Virus record (IMG/VR): IMGVR_UViG_3300032275_000001
Span: 1 to 64,000 of that record
Origin: a virus
Direction: 5' to 3' (one strand)
Length of the DNA stretch: 64,000 nucleotides
The number at the start of each line of letters is the position of its first letter. Position 1 is the stretch's first letter. The position numbers and the translations under genes were made by a program. Positions 41,766 through 51,893 of this stretch are shown here, piece by piece. The notes beneath the pieces are model-generated. The model was given only the letters and a program-made list of their open reading frames with translations. It was not told where the DNA came from and did no database searches.

Positions 41766-43789
41766 TGGATGGCCTTCAAAGTATTGATTACAAAGACTGG
41801 TTTATCAACCAGAAGAGAGTTCCACAAAAAGACTCAGAAGAGTATAAGGAATTCTATGCTTTCCATAAACAACTATGTATGGATGGTTGTACAATGGGAG
41901 GAGTATATATCAATCCTTTTTTATATTGGCATTTAAACTTCTGGAATACAGAGGTAGACATTATAGATGAACGTGGTAGAATATCACAGAAATATGCTAA
42001 CCCATATCTACGTGATAACGAATGGGTTATTACAAATGAAATAGATAGAGCACAAATAGAAAAGAAAGGCCTGGTTATACTAGGCATTCGTCGTTTGGCT
42101 AAGTCAGTAATTGAGAGCAGTTATATAGGTTGGGGAGCTACATTTGATGAGAACTCCCAGAACATTATAGCAGGATTGAATGCTCCCGATATAAAGCTTA
42201 TCACAGATAAGATTGACAAAGGATTAAACTTTTTACCAGAAGCATGGAGATGGCAGAGAGTAGAAGACAATTGGAAAAACCAAGTTACTTTAGGGATCAA
42301 GACAAAAGCAGGAGAGCGAATCCCCTTTTCTCAGATCCTTATTCGTAACTTAGATGGTGGTAATAACGAGGAAGCAATTGCAGGTACTAAACCTAGAAAA
42401 TTAATTATTGATGAGATTGGTAAAGGAAGTTTTCTTAGAGGACTACAAGCTGCAACACCAGGTTTTACTACACCATATGGGTGGGGATGTAGCCCTATCC
42501 TTACAGGTACTGGAGGAGATATGCAGAACTTTATGGATGCTAAGTCTCTTATGTTCGATGTAGAAAATTTCAACTTCCTTACATACAATAACGCTAAAGA
42601 TGATCAGAGAGTACATGGGCTATTTATTTCCCATAAGTACAGAATGGAAGCTAAAGAAGAATCCTCATTAGGAGCCTACCTTGAACAACCTGCAGATTCT
42701 GAATTACACAATGTAAAAATGTTAGTCTCTAATTTAGAGAAAGCAGATAAGATTACAAATGATAACCTTGACAGATTAAAGAAAGCTGGTGATAGACTAG
42801 CTTATTTAAAAGAGAAGATGTATTACCCACAAGAAGTGGATGATATATTCTTGAATGAGGACACAAATATATTTGATATAGAAGCATCTAAACGTCAGAA
42901 AGCCAGACTGCTAGCACAAGAAAGAACAGGAACACCTGTTATTCTTTATGATGATGGACAAGGAGTTAAACATGAGTTTACAGATAAAATGCCTATATCA
43001 AACTTCCCTTTGAAGAATAGTGATAACAAAGAAGCTCCTGTAGTAATATATGAGTTTCCAATTGAAAGTCCTCCTTATGGATTATATGTAGCAGGGATTG
43101 ACCCTTATAGACAGGGAAAGTCTGCTTATTCAAGTTCATTAGGATCTGTATATATATACAAACGTATGCATGCTATTTCTGGAGAGAAGTATCAAGATAT
43201 GTTTGTAGCTAGTTATTGTGCTAGACCAGAGAAGAAAGAAACATGGGAAGAACAAGCACGCTACCTGATTAAATATTACAATGCAAGAGCTCTATGTGAG
43301 AATGACGAAATATCCTTTATAGATTACATGATAGCTAAAGGAGATGCTCATTACCTAGAAAGACAACCTGATTGGTTAAAGGAAATAGTTCCAAACACTA
43401 CCGTAAGAAGAGACTATGGAATACATAGATCTTCTGAGAAAATTAGAGACTTTTTACATGGCTGCCTTAAAAAATATTCAGAAGAAGTTATACATACAGA
43501 GAAAGATGAAGATGGAAACATTAAATCTGAAACAAAAGGTATGTCTAAAATATTTGATCCTGTTCTCCTCGAGGAGATGATACAATATAATGAGACAGGC
43601 AACTTTGATAGAATCATTGCAGCAGAACTAGCAATAGCTCTAGCAATGAAACTAGATCCCATAATGGGAAAAATAGGAGGAGAGCAAGATGTAAGAATGC
43701 AATCAATGTTCACTAAGAACAAAAAGAATACTCTGTTTACACAAAGCAGATCAATGTTTAACACACCAAAAAATAAATTGTTTAGATAA
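41765..43789 (+). CDS. terL: Large terminase subunit (TerL)
   Basis: 674 residues, the packaging ATPase-nuclease. The ATPase domain has GIRRLAKSVIESSYIGWG, a variant Walker A (RRxxKS), and Walker B RKLIIDEIGKGSF. The nuclease domain shows VAGIDPYRQGKSAYSSSLG (RNase H-like first Asp), CENDEISFIDYM and a late KIFDPVLLEEM. Length and order match crAss-like TerL. The downstream gene is a free-standing endonuclease. Confidence 0.88.
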   Translation: MDGLQSIDYKDWFINQKRVPQKDSEEYKEFYAFHKQLCMDGCTMGGVYINPFLYWHLNFWNTEVDIIDERGRISQKYANPYLRDNEWVITNEIDRAQIEKKGLVILGIRRLAKSVIESSYIGWGATFDENSQNIIAGLNAPDIKLITDKIDKGLNFLPEAWRWQRVEDNWKNQVTLGIKTKAGERIPFSQILIRNLDGGNNEEAIAGTKPRKLIIDEIGKGSFLRGLQAATPGFTTPYGWGCSPILTGTGGDMQNFMDAKSLMFDVENFNFLTYNNAKDDQRVHGLFISHKYRMEAKEESSLGAYLEQPADSELHNVKMLVSNLEKADKITNDNLDRLKKAGDRLAYLKEKMYYPQEVDDIFLNEDTNIFDIEASKRQKARLLAQERTGTPVILYDDGQGVKHEFTDKMPISNFPLKNSDNKEAPVVIYEFPIESPPYGLYVAGIDPYRQGKSAYSSSLGSVYIYKRMHAISGEKYQDMFVASYCARPEKKETWEEQARYLIKYYNARALCENDEISFIDYMIAKGDAHYLERQPDWLKEIVPNTTVRRDYGIHRSSEKIRDFLHGCLKKYSEEVIHTEKDEDGNIKSETKGMSKIFDPVLLEEMIQYNETGNFDRIIAAELAIALAMKLDPIMGKIGGEQDVRMQSMFTKNKKNTLFTQSRSMFNTPKNKLFR

Positions 43790-43790
43790 C

Positions 43791-44336
43791 ATGGCAGAAC
43801 ATAAATACAAAAATAAAGAATATAAGTCCAGAATAAACGGAAAACATACTATTCAATATAATGCTTGGAAAGCTATGTATCAAAGATGTAATGATAGTAA
43901 TTTACATTTAAAACATCCTTCATACAAAGATTGTTATATTTGTGATGAATGGTTAGATTTTCAAATCTTTGCAAAATGGTTTGATGAAAATTATATTGAA
44001 GGTTACCAATTAGATAAAGATTTATTAACTACTGGAAATAAATTATATTCACCAGCAACTTGTTGTTTTATCCCACAAGAAATAAATCTTTCTATTATAA
44101 AACCTCATACATCTAGAAATTTACCTTTAGGTGTGTATAAACACCATTATAAATTTGTAACACATATAAAAGAAAATAAAGTTAGTAAATATATAGGTAT
44201 TTTTAATTCAATTGAAAAAGCTTCTGATTGTTATATTAAAGAAAAACAAAAACAATTAAAAAAGTTGGCACAAAAATATAAAGATACTATTACATTAGAA
44301 ACTTATAACTCTTTATTAAACTATATAGTAAATTAA
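43791..44336 (+). CDS. Homing endonuclease with AP2-like DNA-binding domain
   Basis: 181 residues. NAWKAMYQRCNDSN, then YICDEWLDFQIFAKWFDEN, QLDKDLLTTGNKLYSPATCC and PQEINLS form the nuclease-like domain of a free-standing phage endonuclease family; the C-terminal half, GVYKHHYKFVTHIKENKVSKY then GIFNSIEKASDCYIKEK, is AP2-like. It is inserted between TerL and portal (1- and 2-base gaps), with strong A/T bias. Confidence 0.75.
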   Translation: MAEHKYKNKEYKSRINGKHTIQYNAWKAMYQRCNDSNLHLKHPSYKDCYICDEWLDFQIFAKWFDENYIEGYQLDKDLLTTGNKLYSPATCCFIPQEINLSIIKPHTSRNLPLGVYKHHYKFVTHIKENKVSKYIGIFNSIEKASDCYIKEKQKQLKKLAQKYKDTITLETYNSLLNYIVN

Positions 44337-44338
44337 TT

Positions 44339-46924
44339 ATGATAATTAGATACACAAAAGACGCTACCATACGGTATGCCTACTTAAACATCTTTCCTGA
44401 TCAGTTCAAGACAGAGAAGGAGAAACAAGATGAGAGCTGGATTAAGAACACCATGGATTATTTTTCCAACAAGGCTTATGCTGAATACATAAAGAATAGA
44501 GATACGTTTGTAAAAAACTATGATCTTATGAAGGGGATTCTGCGTATGGAAGATTTCTATCAGGAACCAGAGGTGAGAAGCTTTACAGATGTACTTACAG
44601 CAGATCTAGAACTTCCAGCTTATGTAAAACATTATTCTATTGTAACAACACCTATTAATGAGTTAGTAGGAGAGATATCAAAAAGACCTGATACATTCAG
44701 AGTGAAAGCTTTTGATGATGATAGTAAAGCAGAAGAACTTCAGTTCAAAACCGATACATTACAAGAATATGTAATCAATCAAGTGAAGCAACAACTAACT
44801 GCAAAAGCTGCAATGCAAGGAGAAGAAATTGATCCTGAGCAACTAGATCAGATGACTATGGAACAAGTTAAAGATCAACTTGATAGTTATACATCCATAG
44901 CTGAGAAGTGGGCTAACCATGTTCTTACATGTCAGAAAGCTGAATTCAATCTTAAAGAAAAGAGTGAGGATGCATTTAGAGATATGTTAATATCTGCTAG
45001 AGAGTTCTATCATATATATGAAGACAACTCTAAGTTAGGATTTAACATAGAGGTGGCTAATCCAAAAAATACTTGGTATCTATCTACACCAGATAGAAAA
45101 TATATATCAGATCCAACAGGTAGAGCACAAGGTGCATATGCTGCTGGTACTGTGACAGTTATGGAACTATCTGAGATTATTGAATCTGTTCCTGATCTTA
45201 CTAAAGAAGAAATAGATCACCTCAGATCATCATTACAAGATTATGGACTAATCAATGTACGTGAATCTAATCTTGGTAATCCTAATGCTCCAGAAGGTAT
45301 TGACTCTGTAAACTATGATACATTTGACCCTCTTGTATTACAAACAAGAATGATGATAGAGAGTGAGATGAAGGAGAACAATGATGGACTTAAAGATTTC
45401 TTAGGTCTTACTAATAATGTAAGTTCATTTGGATATAAATATGTTGTTGTAAGAAGCTATTGGATATCTAAAAAGAAAATAGGTAAGTTGATTTATATAG
45501 ATGAAATGGGTAACGAGCAATCAATGCTTGTTGATGAATCGTATAAATCAGGAACTATTCCGACACAAGAATCATTAGAATGGGGATGGATTAACCAATG
45601 GTACCAAGGAACTAAGATTGGTCCAGACATTTATCACATTAAACCATTTAAGTTATTAAACTACTGTCCTATCATAGGCATTGTGCATGAGGTGAAGAAT
45701 ACAGAGGCTAAATCTCTTGTTGATCTCATGAAGCCTTTCCAAGTAATATATAATGTATGTATGAACCAACTTTACAAACTACTTGAGAAAGAAGTTGGTA
45801 AGGTGCAGCTTATGTCATTAAGACACATTCCTATTCCTAAAGATGGAGATGCACAAGATGCCTTAGACATATGGGAAATGGAAGCACGTAATAGAGGAGT
45901 GGTATTTATTGATGATAGTCCAGAGAACATGAAGAGCCCTAGCTCATTCAATCAATTTACAGCTCTTGACCTTACACGTACACAGGAGATACAATCTAGA
46001 TATAATCTTGCTATGCAGATTAAACAAGAGTGTTGGGAACTTGTAGGTATGTCTAAACAACGTATGGGATCTGTTTCTGCTTCTGAATCAGCTACAGGTA
46101 CAAACACTGCTATGCAACAGAGTTATTCTCAAACAGAGCCTCTATTCGTGGCTCATGAATATGTAATGGGTCAATTGTATCAGAGTATTATAGATGCTGC
46201 TTTATATGTAGAATCATCTAAACCACAATCCACTCTATCATATATTACATCTGAAGGAGAATCTGCATTTGTACAAGTGAATGGAACAGATCTTAGATTT
46301 AGAGATTTGAAAGTGTTCCTTACTAACAGACCAGAAGATACACAAATGTTTAATGAGCTTAGACAATTGTCTCAAGCTATTATACAGAATGGTGGCACAC
46401 TTTATGATGTTGTTGAACTATACAGTTCTAAATCACAAAGAGATCTTAAGAAAACATTCAAAGATCTTAGAGATAGACAAATTGCACAGCAAGAACAAGC
46501 TCAGCAATTACAACAGCAACAACAACAAGCTCAAGAGCAACAAGCTCAAGCTCAACAACAGTTTGCTATACAACAACATCAAGAACAACTTGCTCATGAT
46601 GATTATCAAAAAGAACTTGATAGACTATCTAAAGAAAAGATTGCCATCATTGCTGCTACTGGATATGGTAATATTGAGAGTGAAGATGTTAATGCTAATG
46701 CTATTCCTGATGTAATGGAGATGAGTAGATTAGCTCATGACCAAGAGAAAGCTTCTAAAGACTATGGATTAAAAATGGCTGATATTCAATCTAAGAATAA
46801 ACAAGCTAGTGATAAAATGTCTATAGAAAAAGAAAAATTAGCAGTGCAAAGAGAGAATATGGCAAATGATGAAAAAATAGCAAAGATAAATGCAAGCAAT
46901 AGAGCAAATAAAACAAAGAAATAA
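44339..46924 (+). CDS. Portal protein
   Basis: 861 residues. A portal forms the 12-subunit ring through which DNA enters the capsid. Position after TerL, length, a typical helical core (LLEKEVGKVQLMSLRHIPIP; SRYNLAMQIKQECWELVGMS) and a Gln-rich coiled C-terminus (about residues 715-765, long QQ/QA tracts) match the large portals of crAss-like phages. Assignment is by position and size more than by signature motif. Confidence 0.75.
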   Translation: MIIRYTKDATIRYAYLNIFPDQFKTEKEKQDESWIKNTMDYFSNKAYAEYIKNRDTFVKNYDLMKGILRMEDFYQEPEVRSFTDVLTADLELPAYVKHYSIVTTPINELVGEISKRPDTFRVKAFDDDSKAEELQFKTDTLQEYVINQVKQQLTAKAAMQGEEIDPEQLDQMTMEQVKDQLDSYTSIAEKWANHVLTCQKAEFNLKEKSEDAFRDMLISAREFYHIYEDNSKLGFNIEVANPKNTWYLSTPDRKYISDPTGRAQGAYAAGTVTVMELSEIIESVPDLTKEEIDHLRSSLQDYGLINVRESNLGNPNAPEGIDSVNYDTFDPLVLQTRMMIESEMKENNDGLKDFLGLTNNVSSFGYKYVVVRSYWISKKKIGKLIYIDEMGNEQSMLVDESYKSGTIPTQESLEWGWINQWYQGTKIGPDIYHIKPFKLLNYCPIIGIVHEVKNTEAKSLVDLMKPFQVIYNVCMNQLYKLLEKEVGKVQLMSLRHIPIPKDGDAQDALDIWEMEARNRGVVFIDDSPENMKSPSSFNQFTALDLTRTQEIQSRYNLAMQIKQECWELVGMSKQRMGSVSASESATGTNTAMQQSYSQTEPLFVAHEYVMGQLYQSIIDAALYVESSKPQSTLSYITSEGESAFVQVNGTDLRFRDLKVFLTNRPEDTQMFNELRQLSQAIIQNGGTLYDVVELYSSKSQRDLKKTFKDLRDRQIAQQEQAQQLQQQQQQAQEQQAQAQQQFAIQQHQEQLAHDDYQKELDRLSKEKIAIIAATGYGNIESEDVNANAIPDVMEMSRLAHDQEKASKDYGLKMADIQSKNKQASDKMSIEKEKLAVQRENMANDEKIAKINASNRANKTKK

Positions 46925-47627
46925 AAAAGGTTTAATTTATAAAATAAACTTAAGTGATAAATTTATTATAGGAAGTACTATAAATTATAAAGAAAGAGTA
47001 TATCACCATAAGTATTGTTTAATAAATAATAAACATTGTAATAAACCATTACAGTCATTATATAATAAATTAGATAATAAAAATATTAGCTTTGAAATAT
47101 TACAAGAAGATATTCCAGAAATTATTTTACAATATGTAGAGGATATTTGGATAGGTGCAAGTTGTAGTAAAATACAAGATAAAAAACAAGGTTTAAATAT
47201 AATAGACGGTTCTAGGATTTCTTATACAAAAGAAATGATAGAACATAAAAGAATTATACAAACTGAAAAAATGAAAAATCTTTCAGTAGAAGATAAAAAA
47301 CAAATATATATAAAAGGACAACTTACTAAAAAAGTAAAAATTATAGAAATAGGAGAAAATATATCAAAAGGTAGAAAAAATAATGCAAAGTTTAACTGGG
47401 ATAATAATCAAACAAAACCTGTTACTCAGTTAACAAAAGATGACATAGTTATCAATACATGGTCTTCTGCTTATCAAGTGCAAAAAGAATTAGGTTTTAG
47501 TTCTTCTAAAATCAGTGCTGTTTGTAGAAATAAATATAATTTAAAAACACATAATAACTATAAATGGAGATTCTCTACAATAGAAGAAATAGAAAATGCT
47601 AAAGGACGTAATAACAAAAAAGGTTAA
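46890..47627 (+). CDS. GIY-YIG homing endonuclease with NUMOD1
   Basis: 245 residues. GLIYKINLSDKFIIGSTINY is the GIY-YIG core (here LIY...IIG), followed by KERVYHH with the catalytic Arg. The C-terminus PVTQLTKDDIVINTWSSAYQ then KELGFSSSKISAVCRNK is NUMOD1. It begins 35 bases inside the portal gene and has strong A/T bias. Mobile insertion between portal and scaffold. Confidence 0.85.
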   Translation: MQAIEQIKQRNKKGLIYKINLSDKFIIGSTINYKERVYHHKYCLINNKHCNKPLQSLYNKLDNKNISFEILQEDIPEIILQYVEDIWIGASCSKIQDKKQGLNIIDGSRISYTKEMIEHKRIIQTEKMKNLSVEDKKQIYIKGQLTKKVKIIEIGENISKGRKNNAKFNWDNNQTKPVTQLTKDDIVINTWSSAYQVQKELGFSSSKISAVCRNKYNLKTHNNYKWRFSTIEEIENAKGRNNKKG

Positions 47628-47770
47628 AAAACTTCTCCTCTTCGGGGGAGATAAAAATATTAATGCTATATTATCAACAAAATTGAATCACATTGGCTGA
47701 TAATGCTTTGATATTCAAAACTCTTATTATACATTTACACTAAATAAACCAAACACAAATACAACTACAT

Positions 47771-49033
47771 ATGGCTGACAATTTAGAAACTATGGGAAAC
47801 TTTAGTATCCAAGATACTATGGAAATGGGAATGGGTAACCAAGAACTATTAAATGACTTGTTTTCTCCTGAAACAGCATCCTCTAATCCAGAAGATGTAA
47901 CTCCTATTATCAATGAGGCTGATGCACCTGCTGCACCTGCTAAACCAGAAGTTCCAAAAGGTAAGGACATTGTTCCTCCAAAGAGCGTTGATGGTAAAAC
48001 AGATGAAGAGAAACTAGAAGGTCAATCAATGATCTCTGATTTCTTAAGTGATAACCCTGATGATGAAGAGGAAGACGCTCCAGTATCAAAAGTTGCAAAA
48101 TCTGCAACAGTTGATAATGATGATGAATCTGATGAACCAGAAACAACTCAGTTCACAGCTCTTGCTAATGATCTATATAAACTAGGAGTGTTCACATCTG
48201 AAGATGATGATGATGATCAAGAACCAGTAACTACAGCAGAAGAGTTTTTAGAAAGATTCAATGCTGAGAAGAAAAAAGGTGCTAGTGAAATAGTACAAAA
48301 CTTCATAGGACAATTTGGAGAAGATTATCAAGAAGCGTTTGATGCCATATTTGTAAAAGGAGTTGATCCAAAAGATTACTTCACTACATATAATACTGTT
48401 GTTGGATTTGCTGAGATGGATCTTTCTGATGAGACCAATCAAGTTAGAATAATGAAACAAGCTCTAACTAATCAAGGGTTTGATCCAGAAGATATAGAAA
48501 CAGAAGTTGAAAGACTTAAAAACTACGGTGACTTAGAAAGCGTTGCAACTAAACATCACAAGGTGTTGGTTAAAAAAGAAGCAGCTAAGTTACAAGAATT
48601 AGAAGCTAAATCTGCAGCTGAGCTACAACAAAAAGCTCAAGTCAGAAATCAATATATAAGCAATGTGCAATCCATCTTAAATGATAAGGTGAAAGCAAAA
48701 GAGTTTGATGGTATTCCTATCAATCCAAAATTAGCAACAGAACTACAAGACTTCTTATTAGTAGATAAGTGGAAAACTCCATCAGGAGAAACTCTTACAG
48801 ACTTTGATCGTGCTATTCTTGATATGAAAAGACCTGAGAACCACGCAATGAAAGTTAAGGTGGGACTTCTTTTAAAGATGTTAGAAAAAGATCCTACATT
48901 ATCAACTATACAAAGAACAGGCGTTACAAAGAAATCTAACGAACTGTTTGGAGAAGTTGCAAGACAAGTTACCAAAGCTAAGAGCACTGGTACAGGAACA
49001 AGTAGTGTTAATACAAAATCGTGGTTTCAATAA
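47771..49033 (+). CDS. Scaffold / capsid assembly protein
   Basis: 420 residues, directly before the major capsid gene. The first 140 residues are acidic and low-complexity (SDEPETTQF, EDDDDDQEP), followed by a long helical region with a coiled coil (KKEAAKLQELEAKSAAELQQ). This composition and position fit a phage scaffold that guides capsid assembly. Confidence 0.7.
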   Translation: MADNLETMGNFSIQDTMEMGMGNQELLNDLFSPETASSNPEDVTPIINEADAPAAPAKPEVPKGKDIVPPKSVDGKTDEEKLEGQSMISDFLSDNPDDEEEDAPVSKVAKSATVDNDDESDEPETTQFTALANDLYKLGVFTSEDDDDDQEPVTTAEEFLERFNAEKKKGASEIVQNFIGQFGEDYQEAFDAIFVKGVDPKDYFTTYNTVVGFAEMDLSDETNQVRIMKQALTNQGFDPEDIETEVERLKNYGDLESVATKHHKVLVKKEAAKLQELEAKSAAELQQKAQVRNQYISNVQSILNDKVKAKEFDGIPINPKLATELQDFLLVDKWKTPSGETLTDFDRAILDMKRPENHAMKVKVGLLLKMLEKDPTLSTIQRTGVTKKSNELFGEVARQVTKAKSTGTGTSSVNTKSWFQ

Positions 49034-49062
49034 CAAATTAATAATTAATAAATTCAAATAAA

Positions 49063-50625
49063 ATGGCAGTTCAAACAATCCCTGGGTTAACTGGTTTTAC
49101 TTATGCTCGTGTAGCGTCTATGGACAAGCGTGCAGTAGGTAAACTTACAGACTCGAATCACTTGGAAAGTTTTCACTCTACTGAGCCTGCGGACTATGAT
49201 AAAAAAATCATCAGTCTTTATACCCAGAGTTCATTGTACAGTAATGACTTTCTTGACATGATTAACAAAAGCACACCTTATTACATAGATAATAATAGTG
49301 ATGCCTGGAAATGGCAAGTATCAGTTCCTTACAAATTCCCAAAAATTATTGACATCCCTGCTTCTACGCAAGATTTAATTGCAACTGGAAAAACAGGTAT
49401 TGATGGTCAAGAATTCCAATTAGTATTAGATACTAATGAGTTCTCTAAAAACGCTATCATCTCTGTAGGTACACGTCAATATGGTCCACGTTTCTACGTG
49501 ATCAAAGATCCTATGCCTTGGAATGCAGGATATTTGTATTCATTCACTCTTGTGACTGACAATCCTACTATCGATTTCGTTAATCCTTTATTCTTACAAT
49601 ATGGTATCGAACTTGAATTAGTTGATGCAGCTATTGGAGAATTTGATCAAGACTTATTAGGTCTTCCAAGATTAGGTGAGCAAATCACAATGTTCGAATC
49701 TTTAGGTTCTGGATATGGATATGAGCACAAAATTACAGAATGGGCTGATGATAAAATGATGGTTGATGCTTCAGGTAAACCTCTTGACATTTTAGTATAT
49801 GCTCCCCAAAGACGTAACCAATTACCGCTTACACGTAATGATGTTAAATGGGAACCGTTCATTGAGTTCTGGATGCGTAAATCTATGTTGGAATTGAAAG
49901 TTAAACGTATGATCTGGGCTAAACCAGGTACAGTTAAAACTAACGGTTCTAAACAAGAAGTTAAACGTACATCTGCAGGTGTTTACCACAGAATGCGTAA
50001 CAATGGTAACTTAGTACAATATAACAGAGGTGAATTCTCTGCTAACTTGATTCGTTCAGTATTTGGTGATCTTTTCTACAGAAGAGTGGATGTTAAAGAC
50101 AGACGAGTTAAAATGTACACTAACGAAGCTGGATTCGATGTATTCCAACAAGCTTTGAAAACTGATGCATTAAATTCAGGTCTTACTTTTATGGCAGATT
50201 CTGGAAACAGATACATGCAAGGTGAAGGACAACATATCACTTACAACTTTGCATTTGATGCAATGGTTACACGTGAGACTGGTCGTGTTGAACTTATTCA
50301 CTTGAAAGAATTAGATTTACCACAAACTAACCTAGAGTTTGGACAAAACAAAAAATCTACTCCAGTATTTATGGTGTTTGATGTTTCTCCAATGGGTGAT
50401 GGTTCTATGGTAAATAACATTAGAGAAGTGAGAATGAAAGGTGCTCCTTCTATGACTTGGGGTTATATTGATGGTACTCGTCACCACTTAGGTTTTGCTA
50501 AGTCTCAAGGTATGAGTTCAGCTAACAAATTCCCAGGATACGAAATCTGGATGAAGGACAGATGTGATGTATTTATTGAAGATTTATCAAGAACTGTGTT
50601 GATTGAGGAAATCCCACAATTCTAA
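49063..50625 (+). CDS. Major capsid protein
   Basis: 520 residues. Position after scaffold, and use of the most regular codons in the window, point to the major capsid protein. The length and the opening AVQTIPGLTGFTYARVASMD, with later SLYTQSSLYSNDFLDMINKS, resemble crAss-like HK97-fold capsid proteins. A strong RNA hairpin follows the gene at 50682-50728. Confidence 0.75.
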   Translation: MAVQTIPGLTGFTYARVASMDKRAVGKLTDSNHLESFHSTEPADYDKKIISLYTQSSLYSNDFLDMINKSTPYYIDNNSDAWKWQVSVPYKFPKIIDIPASTQDLIATGKTGIDGQEFQLVLDTNEFSKNAIISVGTRQYGPRFYVIKDPMPWNAGYLYSFTLVTDNPTIDFVNPLFLQYGIELELVDAAIGEFDQDLLGLPRLGEQITMFESLGSGYGYEHKITEWADDKMMVDASGKPLDILVYAPQRRNQLPLTRNDVKWEPFIEFWMRKSMLELKVKRMIWAKPGTVKTNGSKQEVKRTSAGVYHRMRNNGNLVQYNRGEFSANLIRSVFGDLFYRRVDVKDRRVKMYTNEAGFDVFQQALKTDALNSGLTFMADSGNRYMQGEGQHITYNFAFDAMVTRETGRVELIHLKELDLPQTNLEFGQNKKSTPVFMVFDVSPMGDGSMVNNIREVRMKGAPSMTWGYIDGTRHHLGFAKSQGMSSANKFPGYEIWMKDRCDVFIEDLSRTVLIEEIPQF

Positions 50626-50681
50626 TAATAATAGTAGTTGTATTGCTTCCCATTATAGAACAGCATACATCTCTTTTTTCC

Positions 50682-50728
50682 GAGAAGAATCCCCTCACCT
50701 CCTCTCCCTCCTAGAGGGGAAGCTTCTC
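50682..50728 (+). other. Stable RNA hairpin after the capsid gene
   Basis: GAGAAG-aa-TCCCCTC, a 17-base loop, GAGGGGA-ag-CTTCTC: 13 base pairs with one small internal loop. No U-run follows. It may stabilise capsid mRNA, attenuate readthrough, or be a processing site ahead of the tRNA. Confidence 0.6.
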
Positions 50729-50791
50729 AAATTAGAGTGATGGATTGTGGTGTCCACAGTCGCATTCCATTCAATTGGAACACTCTGCAAG

Positions 50792-50860
50792 GCGGTTTAG
50801 TGTAATTGGTAGCATATCGGGCTCATAACCCAATGGCCAGGTTCGAGTCCTGAATCCGCA
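50792..50860 (+). tRNA. tRNA with CAU anticodon (Met, or Ile if lysidine-modified)
   Basis: 69 nt. Acceptor GCGGTTT / AATCCGC (one T-T mismatch), short D arm with AATTGGTAGC, anticodon stem-loop GGG-CTCATAA-CCC with CAT at 50824-50826, T arm CAGG-TTCGAGT-CCTG. No encoded CCA. It is the only standard tRNA I find, and it lies between capsid and neck genes. Confidence 0.85.
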
Positions 50861-50896
50861 ACTAAAATAAACCAAATAAATTAAATTAACTACATT

Positions 50897-51865
50897 ATGG
50901 GTAAGACTGGAAAAATCTCTACGATCAAACGTGAGTATAATAGTTCGCAATTGCAAACAATGGACAGTGGGCTAGCACAAAAAGGAATGACAAGAATCCC
51001 TGGAACAGGAGTATTCAAATATCCTTACAAAGAATTAGATGGTAAGTACAGAACAGGATTAGATCCTACTGCTTCATATATCAGAAGAATTTCAGATCCT
51101 CTAGAAAAAGAGTTAGAAATTGAGAGAGTTACTAAACTTAAGGCTAAGCTTGAGTATGATTTAGGAGATATTGATTTAGGACCTCGTTCACAATTCTGGA
51201 ACTATGGGCTATCAACTTCTACAGATGACCAGACTCACGTACAATCTGTTAAATTAATGGATGGTGATAACTTCTTTGATCTATCAGTTCCTTTTCAAGA
51301 GATAGCCTTTTCATGGTTAAGAGTACATCCAACAATTGCATCAAGTCACCAAGCTTGGGAAAGAGGTGAGTATCCAGCAGAGACACAGTTCTATGTTGTA
51401 GATGATGAGATTGAGAATGCAGTTATATACAAGAAAAAACAATTGATTAACAAAGCAATTGTTATGTTTGATTCAATGACTCCTGAAAAGAAAAAGAAAG
51501 TTGCAAGACTTTTAGGACTTCCAGTAACAGAAGAAACCAAAGAAGAAGTTGTTTACAATCAAGTAGATAACGTATTGAAACAAACAGAATTTAAGAATGG
51601 AAAATATTTAGGATTAAATCCAGTTGAAGTGTTCAATAGATTTGCTAATATGAAAGATGACTTACTCCATATTAAAGATTTAGTTAAACAAGCAACAGCA
51701 CATTCAGTATATAGAATCAAACCTAATGGTAAGATATATGAAGGTGAATATGAAGTGGCAAAAGATGAAGATGACTTAGTTAGATTCTTAGCTGATGATG
51801 ATAACCAAGATGAGTTGTTGATATTAGAAGGTAAATTAAAAACTAAAAAACTAGCTTCTGTTTAA
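50897..51865 (+). CDS. Structural protein, head or neck
   Basis: 322 residues. IPGTGVFKYPYKELDGKYRT, then DPTASYIRRISDPLEKELEI. No catalytic motif. Placement immediately after the capsid gene and tRNA suggests a head-completion or auxiliary head protein. A 9-bp inverted repeat overlaps its 3' end (51847-51877). Confidence 0.6.
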   Translation: MGKTGKISTIKREYNSSQLQTMDSGLAQKGMTRIPGTGVFKYPYKELDGKYRTGLDPTASYIRRISDPLEKELEIERVTKLKAKLEYDLGDIDLGPRSQFWNYGLSTSTDDQTHVQSVKLMDGDNFFDLSVPFQEIAFSWLRVHPTIASSHQAWERGEYPAETQFYVVDDEIENAVIYKKKQLINKAIVMFDSMTPEKKKKVARLLGLPVTEETKEEVVYNQVDNVLKQTEFKNGKYLGLNPVEVFNRFANMKDDLLHIKDLVKQATAHSVYRIKPNGKIYEGEYEVAKDEDDLVRFLADDDNQDELLILEGKLKTKKLASV

Positions 51866-51877
51866 GGGGCTAGTTTT
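51847..51877 (+). terminator. Possible terminator overlapping a gene end
   Basis: AAAACTAGC and GCTAGTTTT form a 9-bp stem around the TAA at 51863-51865. The T-run is part of the stem, so termination would be weak. Confidence 0.4.
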
Positions 51878-51893
51878 AAAAATATAAAAGCAT

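Noticed and set aside
46353-46715. Alternative frame of 120 codons inside the portal gene
   Set aside because: It is an out-of-frame reading of the Gln-rich coiled region, giving an Asn/Leu/Lys-rich low-complexity product.
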